A DNA stretch of 64,000 nt, taken from positions 3,844,001 to 3,908,000 of the forward strand of contig NZ_CP076456.1 in the NCBI RefSeq assembly GCF_018866305.1. The letters run 5' to 3'. Numbering within the stretch: the stretch's first letter is position 1; each line of letters begins with the position of its first letter. A program made the position numbers and the translations under genes. Origin of the DNA: Arthrobacter sunyaminii. Lineage in GTDB: Bacteria > Actinomycetota > Actinomycetes > Actinomycetales > Micrococcaceae. Below, in pieces: positions 46,874-56,038 of the stretch. The notes beneath the pieces were generated by a model. That model saw only the letters and a list, made by a program, of their open reading frames with translations. It had not been told where the DNA came from and ran no database searches.

Positions 46874-46934
46874 TGCGGTCCTTCCGGTTCCCGCCGGTGG
46901 TCTTCATCGACGGTGGTGGCGTATCACCAAGCTA

Positions 46935-48182
46935 TCAGCGCACGGAGTGCGCCGAGAACTGTTCGGCGGCCTGCAGGTAGCTCTGCGCCGTGAGTGTGGC
47001 TGTGCGCTTCCAGCCAAACGCGGCAGCGTGCACTGCGGCGCCGTAGCCCAGCGCCCGCCGCATACCCTCGTCGTCGTACAGCCGTTCCAGCTCGGCGGAC
47101 CAGCGCCCGCTCTCGTGACCGTCCACCAGAAGCCCGGTGCGGCCGTGTTCCACAGCCTTGGGCAGCCCGCCCACGTTGGCGGCCAGCACTGGAGTGCCGC
47201 AGGCCTGGGCTTCAAGGGCCACGAGGCCGAAGGATTCGCTGAAGGAGGGCACGGCAACCACGTCGGCGGCCCTAAACCAGTCGGCCAGCACGGCGGCCTC
47301 CACGGGCGGATGGAGGGTCACCTGTCCGTGCAGCCCCAGCGAATCCGCCAGCGGCGCCAGGTCCAAAACATCGGCGCCGCTGCCGGCGCCGAGCACGGTG
47401 ACGTGCAGCGGGATGTCCGGACGGCGGGCGTGCAGTTCCGCGGCGGCCCGGATCAGCACCTGGGGGCCTTTCATCCGCTGGATACGGCCGGCAAAGACGA
47501 CGTGGAACACGCCGCGGGGCACGCCCAGCCGGGCGCGGGCCGCGCCGGAGTTCCGGCTCGAGAAAACCTGCAGGTCCACTCCCGGCGCGACGACGTCCAC
47601 GGCGCGGGGGTTGGCTCCGTACAGCGATTCCAGCTCGGCGGCTTCAGTGCTTGTATTGGCTATCAGGCGGGTGGCACCGCCCACGATGTCCTGTTCCCCG
47701 TCAATCCGCACCCGGGGCTCCGGCTTCTCTCCGGCCTGCAGACGCAGGTTCTTCACCCGGGCCATGGTGTGCATGGTGTGCACCAGGGGAAGGTCCCAGG
47801 CACGGGCAACAGCCAGGCCGGCTGTGCCGGAGATCCAGTAGTGCGAATGGATGACGTCAAAGTGCCGGTGGGAAGGGAATGGATGGCTGCCCGTCACGGA
47901 TGCTGCCAGGGCAGCTTCCAGCCCGGGGAGAGCTTCCTTGGCAATCTTTCGGCGCGGTCCCGCTTCAACGTGGCGCACCGTCACACCGGGAACAAGTTCC
48001 ACGGACGGACGCTGGTGCCGGTCGGTTGCCCGGGTGAAAATCTCCACCTCTACGCCTGTGGCAGCCAACTCCACGGCCACGGAGCGCACATAAACATTCA
48101 TGCCGCCGGCATCACCGGAGCCTGGCTGCTCCAACGGTGACGTATGCAGGGAGAGCATGGCGACACGCTTTACCTGAAGCAA
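46935..48182 (-). CDS. mshA: D-inositol-3-phosphate glycosyltransferase MshA
   Basis: About 415-residue GT4 enzyme that joins GlcNAc from UDP-GlcNAc to inositol 3-phosphate, the first mycothiol step. Seen: LHTSPLEQPGSGDAGGMNVYV (acceptor loop of MshA), HSHYWISGTAGL, FAGRIQRMKGPQVLI, and the donor E-x7-E in SESFGLVALEAQACGTPVLA. TTG 48182 has GGGAG 5 bases upstream. The frame is open to 48407, but that extends through the terminator at 48283-48329. Together with Ino1 it forms a substrate-product pair. A TATAAA -10-like element lies about 45-60 bases upstream. Confidence 0.92.
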   Translation of the reverse strand: MLQVKRVAMLSLHTSPLEQPGSGDAGGMNVYVRSVAVELAATGVEVEIFTRATDRHQRPSVELVPGVTVRHVEAGPRRKIAKEALPGLEAALAASVTGSHPFPSHRHFDVIHSHYWISGTAGLAVARAWDLPLVHTMHTMARVKNLRLQAGEKPEPRVRIDGEQDIVGGATRLIANTSTEAAELESLYGANPRAVDVVAPGVDLQVFSSRNSGAARARLGVPRGVFHVVFAGRIQRMKGPQVLIRAAAELHARRPDIPLHVTVLGAGSGADVLDLAPLADSLGLHGQVTLHPPVEAAVLADWFRAADVVAVPSFSESFGLVALEAQACGTPVLAANVGGLPKAVEHGRTGLLVDGHESGRWSAELERLYDDEGMRRALGYGAAVHAAAFGWKRTATLTAQSYLQAAEQFSAHSVR

Positions 48183-48282
48183 CAGCTCTCCCTTCCTGGC
48201 CGGCCGCTGTCCTTGTCCCCTACTGACTTTATAACGACACGGCGCAGAGCATGGTTTCCAGGCAGGCTGCGCCCACCACATA

Positions 48283-48329
48283 AAACGGGGGAGTCCGCAC
48301 TGCAGGACAGCGCGGACTCCCCCGGTTTT
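48283..48329 (-). terminator. Strong terminator upstream of mshA
   Basis: Minus-strand stem of about 16 bp (AAACCGGGGGAGTCCGC region pairing with GCGGACTCCCCCGTTTT) with a TTTTAT tail. It ends transcription of the short gene at 48350-48472 and insulates mshA. Confidence 0.85.
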
Positions 48330-48349
48330 GTTCCCGTCGGTTCGGGGGG

Positions 48350-48472
48350 CTACTTCGCCGACCAGGTGTTGTGGGCCATCAGATACCGGTGCGGACCGTT
48401 CCAGCACTGGTCCAGGCGTGCCTGATGAACGGCATCGGAACGGGCGAAGGACGCTAACAGTCGGAAAAACAT
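48350..48472 (-). CDS. Short SD-led protein, 40 residues
   Basis: A near-perfect Shine-Dalgarno GAAAGGAGGTG sits 6 bases before ATG 48472. The product is basic and Trp/His/Arg-containing, beginning MFFRLLASFARSDAVHQAR and ending NTWSAK. There is no signal peptide, although the first ten residues are hydrophobic and could form an amphipathic helix. A strong terminator follows 20 bases after the stop. The same frame stays open upstream to 48811; the SD argues for the short form. Function unknown. Confidence 0.6.
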   Translation of the reverse strand: MFFRLLASFARSDAVHQARLDQCWNGPHRYLMAHNTWSAK

Positions 48473-49059
48473 GGCGGACACCTCCTTTCGCAGCGGTGTT
48501 GGGACGCGGGCCGGACCAGGGGCTTCGCGGGCTTCGGTGGGGTTAGGTGCGTCGGTGGCATCGAGTGCTTGAACTGCTTCGCGTGCTTCAGGCGAAGCGA
48601 AGGGTTTTATCGGAACTGAAAAGGGCAGGCTGGATTTAGGCACAGTAAACTCCGGAAAAAGGCGCATGTTTTTGGGTGCGCAAAAGGAAACAATGGAAGA
48701 AGGAATGACCCAATGAGGCCGCAGGGAAATGAAGAGAATTACCCTGAAAAAGAACGTGCGGGAAATGGGAGTCCATACACGGGAACACTGCCTCCCCGGC
48801 CGGCCGGGCACCTGCGGTTCCTCACAGCGAGCGCATCACGTGAAGCTTCACGGCAGGGCCGCACCACGAGCACCGCGCAGCGGACGCCGGGAAGTTCAGT
48901 GAGTTGTCGAAGGAAGGATCAGCGCCGCACACCGTCCGGCGCAAAGCCAGGGCGGTGGCGTGCACACGCTTGGAGCCGCCGAACTGCGGCTACCAAAGAC
49001 TCGGCAGCCAGCGGCGGGGCAGTCAGCCCGCGGTTACCCGCCGGATGATCGGCCAGGGA
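48473..49059 (-). other. Gene-poor interval between two short ORFs
   Basis: No convincing gene. Seen: a comparatively AT-rich block at about 48590-48780, and a minus-strand open frame ending at about 48825 whose last 47 codons from a GTG encode a Cys-containing segment (SWCGPAVKLH) without a Shine-Dalgarno. The interval could be a leader or ncRNA linking the two short SD-led ORFs. Confidence 0.4.
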
Positions 49060-49236
49060 TTACCCGCGGCCACCGTCGAACGGGGGCCGTCGCCAGGAGA
49101 CTCCAAAACCCGCCGTGCCGGTGCCGGCCACCCGCCGTCCAAGGGGCCGCATCAGCGGCCCTGCAGTCGAAGGGATGGACGTGCGGGCCTGCGGGCAGGC
49201 AACCGTCGTGGCAGTGAGGAATTTGTGGATGTTCAT
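49060..49236 (-). CDS. Short SD-led ORF, 58 residues
   Basis: ATG 49236 is preceded by AAAGGGAGGTGAGGTA, a very strong ribosome-binding site. The predicted product begins MNIHKFLTATTVACPQARTS and is Arg/Gly/Pro-rich at the C-terminus. No family recognised. An AT-rich promoter-like region lies upstream (49240-49440). It may be a leader peptide rather than a stable protein, or the strong SD could be regulatory. Confidence 0.45.
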   Translation of the reverse strand: MNIHKFLTATTVACPQARTSIPSTAGPLMRPLGRRVAGTGTAGFGVSWRRPPFDGGRG

Positions 49237-49427
49237 TACCTCACCTCCCTTTCATGAGTGCATGGACTTGCGGATGGACCGGTCACAGAGCTGCGGACCG
49301 GAATAACACGTATTCACTGGCTGGTGCGGTATCAACCTGTAAGAAAGGTGGCCGCAGGAAAAACATACAACAGGTTTCCGTTCCCTGCCAAGACATTTAC
49401 GGAAACTTTTTTACATTCTTTTTGCGA

Positions 49428-50084
49428 CTAATAGTCCCAGCGCACTATCGCGGGAGTGTGCTTGTCCCAGCCCAGTGTGCAAACCGCAGCGGTTCCGAGG
49501 ACAAAATGCCGTCCCTGGTCCGCCCGAAGACCGAGCCAGCGGGCGGCGAGGATCCGCAGGAAATGTCCGTGCGCCACGAGGAGGACCTTCTCCACCGGGG
49601 TGGCATCCGGCGTGCGGTCCATCGGTGTTCCGCAGCCGGCCTGGACGAGCGAGATGATGCGGTCGGCCCGCTCCGCCACCTGGTCCAGGGTTTCACCGTT
49701 GGGTACGCCGTCGTTCCAGATGAGGTACCCGGGGTTCTCGGCACGGACCTGGGTGCTCTTTCGGCCCTCGTTGTCTCCGTAGTCCCATTCATGGGCGTGG
49801 GGAAGGATCTGAGGATTGGGGTAGCCCACCAGTTCGGCGGTGCGCCGCGCCCGGGCCAGCGGAGAGGACAGGACAAGATCAAAGTCCACGGCCCCGATCT
49901 TTTCCCTGGCGGCCCTGGCCTGGGCCTCGCCCGCCTCCGTCAGGGGGATGTCCGTCAGACCGGTGTAGTTGCCCTCCCGGGACCACTCCGTTTCACCGTG
50001 GCGCAGCAGCCACAGGCGCGGCAGCCGGGTACCTGCCGGCGTCGTATCCGGAACCGCGGGACCGAAGTCCTCAGCGTTACTCAT
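49428..50084 (-). CDS. Histidine phosphatase (phosphoglycerate-mutase-like)
   Basis: 218-residue branch-1 histidine phosphatase. The phospho-accepting histidine is H29 in LLRHGETEW. Other catalytic residues are R79-like (SSPLARARRTAE), the HEWDYGDNEGRKS acid/base region, and the second histidine in LLVAHGHFLRIL. The family includes phosphoglycerate mutases and small-molecule phosphatases; the sequence is closer to acid-phosphatase-like members. Lies 17 bases after pcnA on the same strand, so probably co-transcribed. Confidence 0.9.
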   Translation of the reverse strand: MSNAEDFGPAVPDTTPAGTRLPRLWLLRHGETEWSREGNYTGLTDIPLTEAGEAQARAAREKIGAVDFDLVLSSPLARARRTAELVGYPNPQILPHAHEWDYGDNEGRKSTQVRAENPGYLIWNDGVPNGETLDQVAERADRIISLVQAGCGTPMDRTPDATPVEKVLLVAHGHFLRILAARWLGLRADQGRHFVLGTAAVCTLGWDKHTPAIVRWDY

Positions 50085-50101
50085 TTACTTCCTTCCGCTT
50101 G

Positions 50102-51664
50102 TCAGGACGGATTTCCGTCCGACTCCATTTTGGCACCGCCGCGGGCGGCGGCATTGCCGGAGCTGTCAGCGGAAGGCTCTGCGGGCGCCGCGGGAGTATC
50201 GGCGTCTCCGGCGGCGGCGGCAGCGGAATTGTCGGGATTCTCGGGCTGGGAAGCCCACCAGCTGCGCAGCAGATCCGCCGCTTCAGCCTCACTGGAGGGC
50301 CCCTTTTCCATCCGTTCTTCCAGCAGGAACCGGTAGGCGCGGCCCACCACGGGGCCCGGCCGGATGCCCAGCAGGGCCATGATCTGCTGCCCGTCCAGAT
50401 CGGGCCGGATGGCGGCGAGTTCCTCCTGCTCGGCGAGCGCAGTGATGCGGGCTTCCAGGTCGTCATAGGCGAAGGCCAGGCGTTCGGCCTTGCGCCGGTT
50501 GCGGGTGGTGACGTCGGAGCGGGTCAACCGGTGCAGCCGCTGCAGCAGGGGGCCGGCGTCGTTGACGTAGCGGCGGACGGCGGAATCGGTCCAGCCCGCA
50601 TCGCCGTACCCGTAGAACCTCATGTGCAGCTCCACCAGCCGCGAGACCGCTTTGATGGTGTCATTATCGAAGCGCAGCGCTTTCATCCGCTTGGCGGTGA
50701 GCTTGGACCCGACGGCGTCGTGGTGCAGGAAACTAACGGAGCCGTTCGGTTCGAAACGGCGGGTGGCGGGTTTGCCGACGTCGTGCATCAGCGCAGCGAA
50801 ACGAAGGACAAAATCCGGACCCGGCACTGCGCCGTCGGCGTCCGTCTCCTGGCCGCAGGCCTGCCGGAGCACCGTCAGCGAGTGCTGGTAAACGTCCTTA
50901 TGGCGGTGGTGCTCGTCGATCTCCAGCTTCAGCGCGGACACCTCCGGCAGGACATGCTCGGCCAGTCCGCTTTCCACCAGCAGGTCAATGCCGGCCCACG
51001 GCGCCTTGCCGTTAATGAGTTTGACCAGTTCGTCGCGGACGCGTTCGGCGGAAATAATGGTGATCCGCCCGGCCATGTCCTTCATTGCCTCGAAGACCTC
51101 GGGCGCCACGTCCACTTCCAGCTGGGAGGCAAAGCGTGCGGCACGCATCATCCGCAGCGGGTCGTCGGAGAACGACGTCGAGGGGGCGCCGGGAGTGCGT
51201 ACGAGGCCCGCGTGCAGGTCCTTCGCTCCGCCGAACGGATCAACCAGTTCCATGGAAGGCAGCCGCAGAGCCATCGCGTTCATGGTGAAGTCGCGGCGGA
51301 AGAGATCGTCTTCGAGCTTGTCTCCGAACGCCACGGCCGGTTTGCGCGAATCCGGATCGTAGGCATCGGCCCGGTATGTGGTGATTTCAATCTGGAAGCC
51401 GGCCTTGCGCATACCGATCGTTCCGAACGCACGCCCGATCTCCCAGTAGGTGTCACACCAGCGGCGAATCACGCTGATGATGTCATCGGGGCGGGCGTTG
51501 GTGGTGAAATCCAGGTCCGGGGATACGCGCCCCAGAAAGAGGTCCCGCACCGGACCGCCCACGAGGGAAAGCTCGTAACCGGCGTCGTGGAACAACTGCC
51601 CGAGGTCGCCGACAACGGAGGGAAGGGGGGTTTTCAGGGCCGAGCTGTCAGAAAGGTGCGCCAT
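50102..51664 (-). CDS. pcnA: CCA tRNA nucleotidyltransferase with HD domain
   Basis: 520-residue class II CCA-adding enzyme (polymerase beta superfamily) that matures or repairs tRNA 3' ends. LVGGPVRDLFLG (about 34-45) binds the tRNA end and nucleotide; the metal-binding DLD is at about 50-52 in SPDLDFTT. RRDFTMNAMAL follows. A C-terminal HD domain (HHRHKDVYQHSLTVL, MHDVGKP) and a low-complexity Ala/Pro tail finish it. The mycobacterial counterpart lies in the same place beside a NUDIX gene and murJ. Confidence 0.95.
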   Translation of the reverse strand: MAHLSDSSALKTPLPSVVGDLGQLFHDAGYELSLVGGPVRDLFLGRVSPDLDFTTNARPDDIISVIRRWCDTYWEIGRAFGTIGMRKAGFQIEITTYRADAYDPDSRKPAVAFGDKLEDDLFRRDFTMNAMALRLPSMELVDPFGGAKDLHAGLVRTPGAPSTSFSDDPLRMMRAARFASQLEVDVAPEVFEAMKDMAGRITIISAERVRDELVKLINGKAPWAGIDLLVESGLAEHVLPEVSALKLEIDEHHRHKDVYQHSLTVLRQACGQETDADGAVPGPDFVLRFAALMHDVGKPATRRFEPNGSVSFLHHDAVGSKLTAKRMKALRFDNDTIKAVSRLVELHMRFYGYGDAGWTDSAVRRYVNDAGPLLQRLHRLTRSDVTTRNRRKAERLAFAYDDLEARITALAEQEELAAIRPDLDGQQIMALLGIRPGPVVGRAYRFLLEERMEKGPSSEAEAADLLRSWWASQPENPDNSAAAAAGDADTPAAPAEPSADSSGNAAARGGAKMESDGNPS

Positions 51665-51808
51665 AGTGCTTTAAGCGTGCCAGATAAAAGGTCCGGGGGT
51701 GCACATCCGGCTCCTTCCGGAACCCGGACACGCCGGGCATTCCCGCTTCCTCGCCGGGGTACCGCTGCCCAGTCATCATCCCCGGACAAAGATCGTTAGA
51801 GTGGTCCT

Positions 51809-52339
51809 ATGGCCCATCCCGTACCGAGCGCACCCAAGCGAACCCCGTTGACGGCGTCAATGGGCAATGCCGCCGCGCATCCGGTGCATGCTTCCCTTCC
51901 AACAGTGGAAGAGGTCTCCGCGGGGGGAATCGTGGTGGATGCCGCTTCAGCGGACCTGCCCGTGGCCATTATTGCCCGTCTGAACCGCGGCGGGCGGCTG
52001 GAATGGTGCCTTCCCAAAGGCCATCCGGAAAATGATGAAGACAGCCGGGAAGCAGCCATCCGGGAAATCGCCGAGGAGACCGGCATCGACGGGCGGATCC
52101 TGACAGCCCTGGGAAGCATCGACTACTGGTTTACGGTGAGTGGTCACCGCGTGCATAAAACCGTGCACCACTTCCTGCTGGCTGCCACGGGCGGTCACCT
52201 GACCATCGAAAATGATCCGGACCACGAAGCCGTGGATGTCGCCTGGGTTCCGCTGGCGGAACTGGGCAAGCGGCTTTCCTTTCCCAATGAACGGCGCATC
52301 GCTGACCTGGCGCGGGAAATCCTGCCCCGGTACCTCTGA
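51809..52339 (+). CDS. NUDIX hydrolase
   Basis: 176-residue NUDIX pyrophosphohydrolase. The NUDIX box G-x5-E-x7-REI-x-EE-x-G is intact from about residue 71 (GHPENDEDSREAAIREIAEETG). Substrate unknown; the family cleaves nucleoside diphosphate derivatives. There is no Shine-Dalgarno, but a TTAGAG -10-like element ends about 7 bases before the ATG, suggesting a leaderless transcript. Divergent from pcnA and upstream of murJ, an arrangement conserved with mycobacteria. Confidence 0.9.
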   Translation: MAHPVPSAPKRTPLTASMGNAAAHPVHASLPTVEEVSAGGIVVDAASADLPVAIIARLNRGGRLEWCLPKGHPENDEDSREAAIREIAEETGIDGRILTALGSIDYWFTVSGHRVHKTVHHFLLAATGGHLTIENDPDHEAVDVAWVPLAELGKRLSFPNERRIADLAREILPRYL

Positions 52340-52427
52340 CGGCACCGGTCCGGCATGCCGTGTTCCAGTGCTGGTGCAGTGCTGCGTTTTATCGGCTGCC
52401 GCACTGAAGTGAGAGCATAGGGACACC

Positions 52428-54089
52428 ATGGCCGAAAACAATATTGCTCCCAGCACGGCGCGTTCCAGCGCCGTCATGGCAGCCGGAACCCTCGTCTCCC
52501 GTGTCCTCGGCCTCGTCCGAACCGCTCTTTTGGCCGTGGCCATTGGCAACACGGGCCTGGTAACGGACATCTTCAGCTCTGCCAACGTGCTGCCCAACTT
52601 TATCTACCTGCTGCTGGCCGGCGGCGTTTTCAACGCCGTGCTGGTTCCGCAAATCATCAAGGCCAGCAAGCGGCCGGACCGGGGCCGGGAATACGTCTCG
52701 TCGATCATGACCCTGAGCCTGCTCGGGCTGGGCGTCCTGGCGCTGGTTGCAACCCTTGCCGCCCCGTGGATCCTGCCATTGGTGACACAGCTGGACGAAA
52801 CGCAGCTTCCGCTGGCCACAACCTTCGCCTACTGGCTCTTTCCGCAGATCTTCTTCTACGGCGCGTATGCGGTCATCGGACAGACGCTCAATGCCAACGG
52901 CCGCTTCGGAGCTTATATGTGGGCTCCGGTCGTCAACAATGTGGTTGCCATCGCCGGAATCGTGCTGTTCATCGCGCTGATCGGACGGGAAGAGACCAGC
53001 GCCTTCTCGCCGGAGAACTGGACCACGTCCGCCACCGTGCTGCTGGCCGGCAGCACCACCCTCGGCATCGTTGTCCAGGCCCTCGTCCTCTTAATTCCGC
53101 TGCGCAAACTCGGCCTGGGCCTGCGCCCCAACCTGCGGATGCGCGGCATCGGCCTGCGGCAGACCGGAAAAGTGGCCAAATGGACGATCATCACCATGCT
53201 GGTGGGCAACGGCGCCTATCTCGTTTACACCAACATTGCCACCATCGCCACGGCCGCACGCCCGGCCTATGCGGCGATGAACCCGCCCGAGGTCATTGCC
53301 GGGCACCTGAACCTTGAGACGGCTTCCATGTTCTACATGATCCCGCACTCCGTCATCACGCTTTCGCTGGCCACGGTGCTGTTCAACCAGATGTCCCACG
53401 CCTTCACCGAGGGAAACCTGAAGGCAGTACGGGACACCGTTTCCTCCGGCCTCCGCGCCATCGGTGTGGCAACCGTCTTCTGTTCCGCCGTGCTGGTGGT
53501 GCTGGCCGGTCCCCTGAGCATGTGGTTCAGCGGCGGATCCATTGCCTCCGCCGTGGTCCAGGGCCAGGTGCTGATGCTGCTGGCGATCAGTGCACCTTTC
53601 CTCAGCGCCACTTTCCTCATGAACCGTGCCTTTTACGCCGATGAGGACGGCAAGACACCGATGATCATGCAGATCATCCTGTCCGTTTTCGGCATCGCGC
53701 TGGCACTCGGTGCCGCCGCTCTTCCGCCCAACCGGATTGTCTTCGGTCTTGCCGTTGCATATTCGCTCGGCAATGTTGCCGGCGTGATCATCAGCCATAT
53801 CTTCCTGACCCGGAAGCTGGGTTACTACGGAGCCGGCGAAATCTTCGATGTCCACGTCCGGCTGACGGTCGCGGCCCTGGGCAGCGCCGTCCTCGGATCA
53901 GCGGCGCTGGGACTGCTGGGCGGCTATTCCGCTGACGGTTTCGCCTGGTCGTCCCTCACCGGTTCGCTGGTGGCTTTGCTGGTCTGCGGATCGCTGATGG
54001 CCGGGTCCTACTTCTTCATGCTGCGTGCCCTGAAGGTGAAGGAGCTCGATGCCTTCCTCGCACCGATTCTGGCAAAGGTGCGCCGCTAG
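52428..54089 (+). CDS. murJ: Lipid II flippase MurJ
   Basis: 553-residue MviN/MurJ of the MOP superfamily with 14 predicted helices, moving lipid II across the membrane for peptidoglycan synthesis. N-terminal SSAVMAAGTLVSRVLGLVRTALLAVAIG and NVLPNFIYLLLAGGVFNAVLVP are diagnostic, including the essential arginines. In mycobacteria MurJ is fused to a pseudokinase and an extracellular domain; here those follow as a separate gene. Confidence 0.95.
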   Translation: MAENNIAPSTARSSAVMAAGTLVSRVLGLVRTALLAVAIGNTGLVTDIFSSANVLPNFIYLLLAGGVFNAVLVPQIIKASKRPDRGREYVSSIMTLSLLGLGVLALVATLAAPWILPLVTQLDETQLPLATTFAYWLFPQIFFYGAYAVIGQTLNANGRFGAYMWAPVVNNVVAIAGIVLFIALIGREETSAFSPENWTTSATVLLAGSTTLGIVVQALVLLIPLRKLGLGLRPNLRMRGIGLRQTGKVAKWTIITMLVGNGAYLVYTNIATIATAARPAYAAMNPPEVIAGHLNLETASMFYMIPHSVITLSLATVLFNQMSHAFTEGNLKAVRDTVSSGLRAIGVATVFCSAVLVVLAGPLSMWFSGGSIASAVVQGQVLMLLAISAPFLSATFLMNRAFYADEDGKTPMIMQIILSVFGIALALGAAALPPNRIVFGLAVAYSLGNVAGVIISHIFLTRKLGYYGAGEIFDVHVRLTVAALGSAVLGSAALGLLGGYSADGFAWSSLTGSLVALLVCGSLMAGSYFFMLRALKVKELDAFLAPILAKVRR

Positions 54090-54255
54090 GCAGGCATGCC
54101 GCGCCCGGGAACCGGCGTTGCCTTCTGAAGGATTTCCCATTGCCCGCGGGTAGCATGGGTACAAAGCATGCGATGCAGTCTCGTCACGAATAATCAGCAG
54201 GTCAGTCCGCAGCAAAAATGAACGCAGTAATTTGCCGTTTCCATGGGAGGAACAC

Positions 54256-55845
54256 GTGCCACAGCCGGTAGACGTTGGCTCAACGCTGGGAGGCCGCTAC
54301 AAAGTGACCGCCTGGGTCCTGGCCTCTGCAGAAGATGATCTGGTCCTCGACGGCGTGGACCAGGTGCTGAACCGTGCGGTAAGCATCCTCCTGGCTGCAC
54401 CCGAAAACACCTCCCAGGTCAGTGCCAGTGCCCGTGAAATTGCCACGGGTGAACGTGCCAGCAATGTGCAGGTCCTGGATCTCGGCGTGAGCGACGGCCG
54501 CACCTATCTGGTGACCAACAATGCAAATGCAGCGGATTTGCTGGACCTGGTCATTGAGCGGGACGCACCGTATGTTGAACCCTTCTTTACCGACACCCTC
54601 GGCTCCGAAATTTTCGGCATGCCCCGTTCGCGGGAACCAGAGAACGAGGAAGAGGACAGGTACGTCGAGGAACCTGCCGAACGTGCACCGCGCAAACCAC
54701 TGATGTCCGGCCGTCCGCTGCCCAGGCTTCCCAAGTTTGGGCGAGGGGCTGCCGCGGCAGGAACCGGTGCCATGGTCTCCGGCGCCGAAGAAGCCGCCGC
54801 CGCACGCGACCTGGAGTTCGGCGAAGCCGAAGACGCTCCCGCAGAAGCAGCCACCGGTGCAGCCACGCTGCCGCCGCCGCCTTCCGCACGCCCCAAGGGT
54901 CCCCGCGTCCAGGAACGCGGCACGGCGCCGGCCACCGGCCAGACACCCAAAGTTTCACGCTGGACGGACACCGACTACTCCGAGGAAACCGCTTCCGACG
55001 ACGATGACACCGCCGCGGGCAGCATGTCGGAGACAAATCATCCGGTGCAGGATTCCGGCCGCCGGCCCTCCAACTTCCCCAGGTCCGCCGTGGCTGCGAC
55101 CGCCGCAGGATCCGGCAATGATTACAGTGAGAATTACCCGGACGACGGCGGCTACGACGAAGACGAGGATGACGCCCCGCCGCGCACCAACCGCACCATG
55201 GGGCGTGTCCTCGTGGGGACCCTCCTGACGCTGGTCCTGATCGTCGCCGTCGTCCTGTCCGTCAGCACCCTCGGCAGTCTCAAGGACCCCGATCCCCTGG
55301 CCGGCTCCGACACAACGCCTACGGCAGCCGCGCCGGAGCAGGCACCGGCCGCCGAAGCCCCTGCTGAGGAGCCCGCAGCCCCGGCTCCGGTACCTGCAGG
55401 GGTCAGCCGGCTTGTCCCCGCCAACCCCGCACTGGATGCTGAACATGACGGCGAACTTCCCCAGATCCTTGACGGCAATCCGGCAAGCTACTGGTCCAGC
55501 TACGAATACGCTAATGACACCTTCGGCGGGTACGCTCCCAACCTGGCCCTCGTCGTCGAGCTGGAGGAGGAATCCGCGATCAACAAGATCGACATCACCC
55601 AGCTCAACGGCACCGGCGGCAGCTTCTCCGTGCTGCTCAACGATTCTCCGACTCTGGACGGTGCCGTCACCGTAGCCGAGACCGGGTTCACCGGCCCGAC
55701 CACCAGCATTCCGGTACCCAAGACGAATGGTGAAACAGCCACCGCACAGTACGTGATTGTGAACTTCACGCAGCTGCCGCGCCTGACCGGGGTGCAGACC
55801 GCCTTTCCGTGGGGCCTGCGGATCGCCGAAATCGGCGTCTCCTAA
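54256..55845 (+). CDS. Membrane pseudokinase N-lobe plus discoidin-like domain (MviN partner)
   Basis: 529 residues from GTG 54256 with GGGAGGA upstream. Residues 1-110 resemble only the N-lobe of a Ser/Thr kinase (GSTLGGRYKVTAW at the P-loop), but the VAIK lysine is absent (RAVSILLAAP) and HRD and DFG are missing. A long acidic and Pro/Ala-rich disordered region follows, then one membrane helix (about 316-338) and an extracellular beta-rich domain of the F5/8-type galactose-binding sort (ILDGNPASYWSSYEYANDTFGG). In mycobacteria the equivalent parts are fused to MurJ (MviN). Confidence 0.8.
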   Translation: MPQPVDVGSTLGGRYKVTAWVLASAEDDLVLDGVDQVLNRAVSILLAAPENTSQVSASAREIATGERASNVQVLDLGVSDGRTYLVTNNANAADLLDLVIERDAPYVEPFFTDTLGSEIFGMPRSREPENEEEDRYVEEPAERAPRKPLMSGRPLPRLPKFGRGAAAAGTGAMVSGAEEAAAARDLEFGEAEDAPAEAATGAATLPPPPSARPKGPRVQERGTAPATGQTPKVSRWTDTDYSEETASDDDDTAAGSMSETNHPVQDSGRRPSNFPRSAVAATAAGSGNDYSENYPDDGGYDEDEDDAPPRTNRTMGRVLVGTLLTLVLIVAVVLSVSTLGSLKDPDPLAGSDTTPTAAAPEQAPAAEAPAEEPAAPAPVPAGVSRLVPANPALDAEHDGELPQILDGNPASYWSSYEYANDTFGGYAPNLALVVELEEESAINKIDITQLNGTGGSFSVLLNDSPTLDGAVTVAETGFTGPTTSIPVPKTNGETATAQYVIVNFTQLPRLTGVQTAFPWGLRIAEIGVS

Positions 55846-55864
55846 CCCCGGCATCGTCACGGAT

Positions 55865-55887
55865 CGGGCCGGGAGGCACCCGGCCCG
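55865..55887 (+). terminator. Hairpin after the pseudokinase gene
   Basis: Perfect 9-bp stem CGGGCCGGG/CCCGGCCCG with a 5-base loop, 20 bases after the stop, followed by CTCTCCT. Moderate candidate; the usual sigM gene of the mycobacterial locus is absent from this gap. Confidence 0.55.
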
Positions 55888-56038
55888 CTCTCCTGACATG
55901 TGCGGGACGCGCTGCCCGGAATAAGCTGGAGCCTGGAACGGTTGTGCCCAGTGATCCCGGAGTAAGCACACAGAACATGATTCGTCAGGACTACTGCAGG
56001 ATCGCTGAAGTTTTCAACAGGAAGAGGAACACCTAACC

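Noticed and set aside
48830-48850. CACGTG palindrome as another parS site
   Set aside because: Only the central six bases plus about half of the flanks match the 16-base consensus.
48713-49257. Plus-strand open frames between mshA and the phosphatase
   Set aside because: No Shine-Dalgarno and Arg/Pro-rich low-complexity translations; minus-strand short ORFs have far better start signals.
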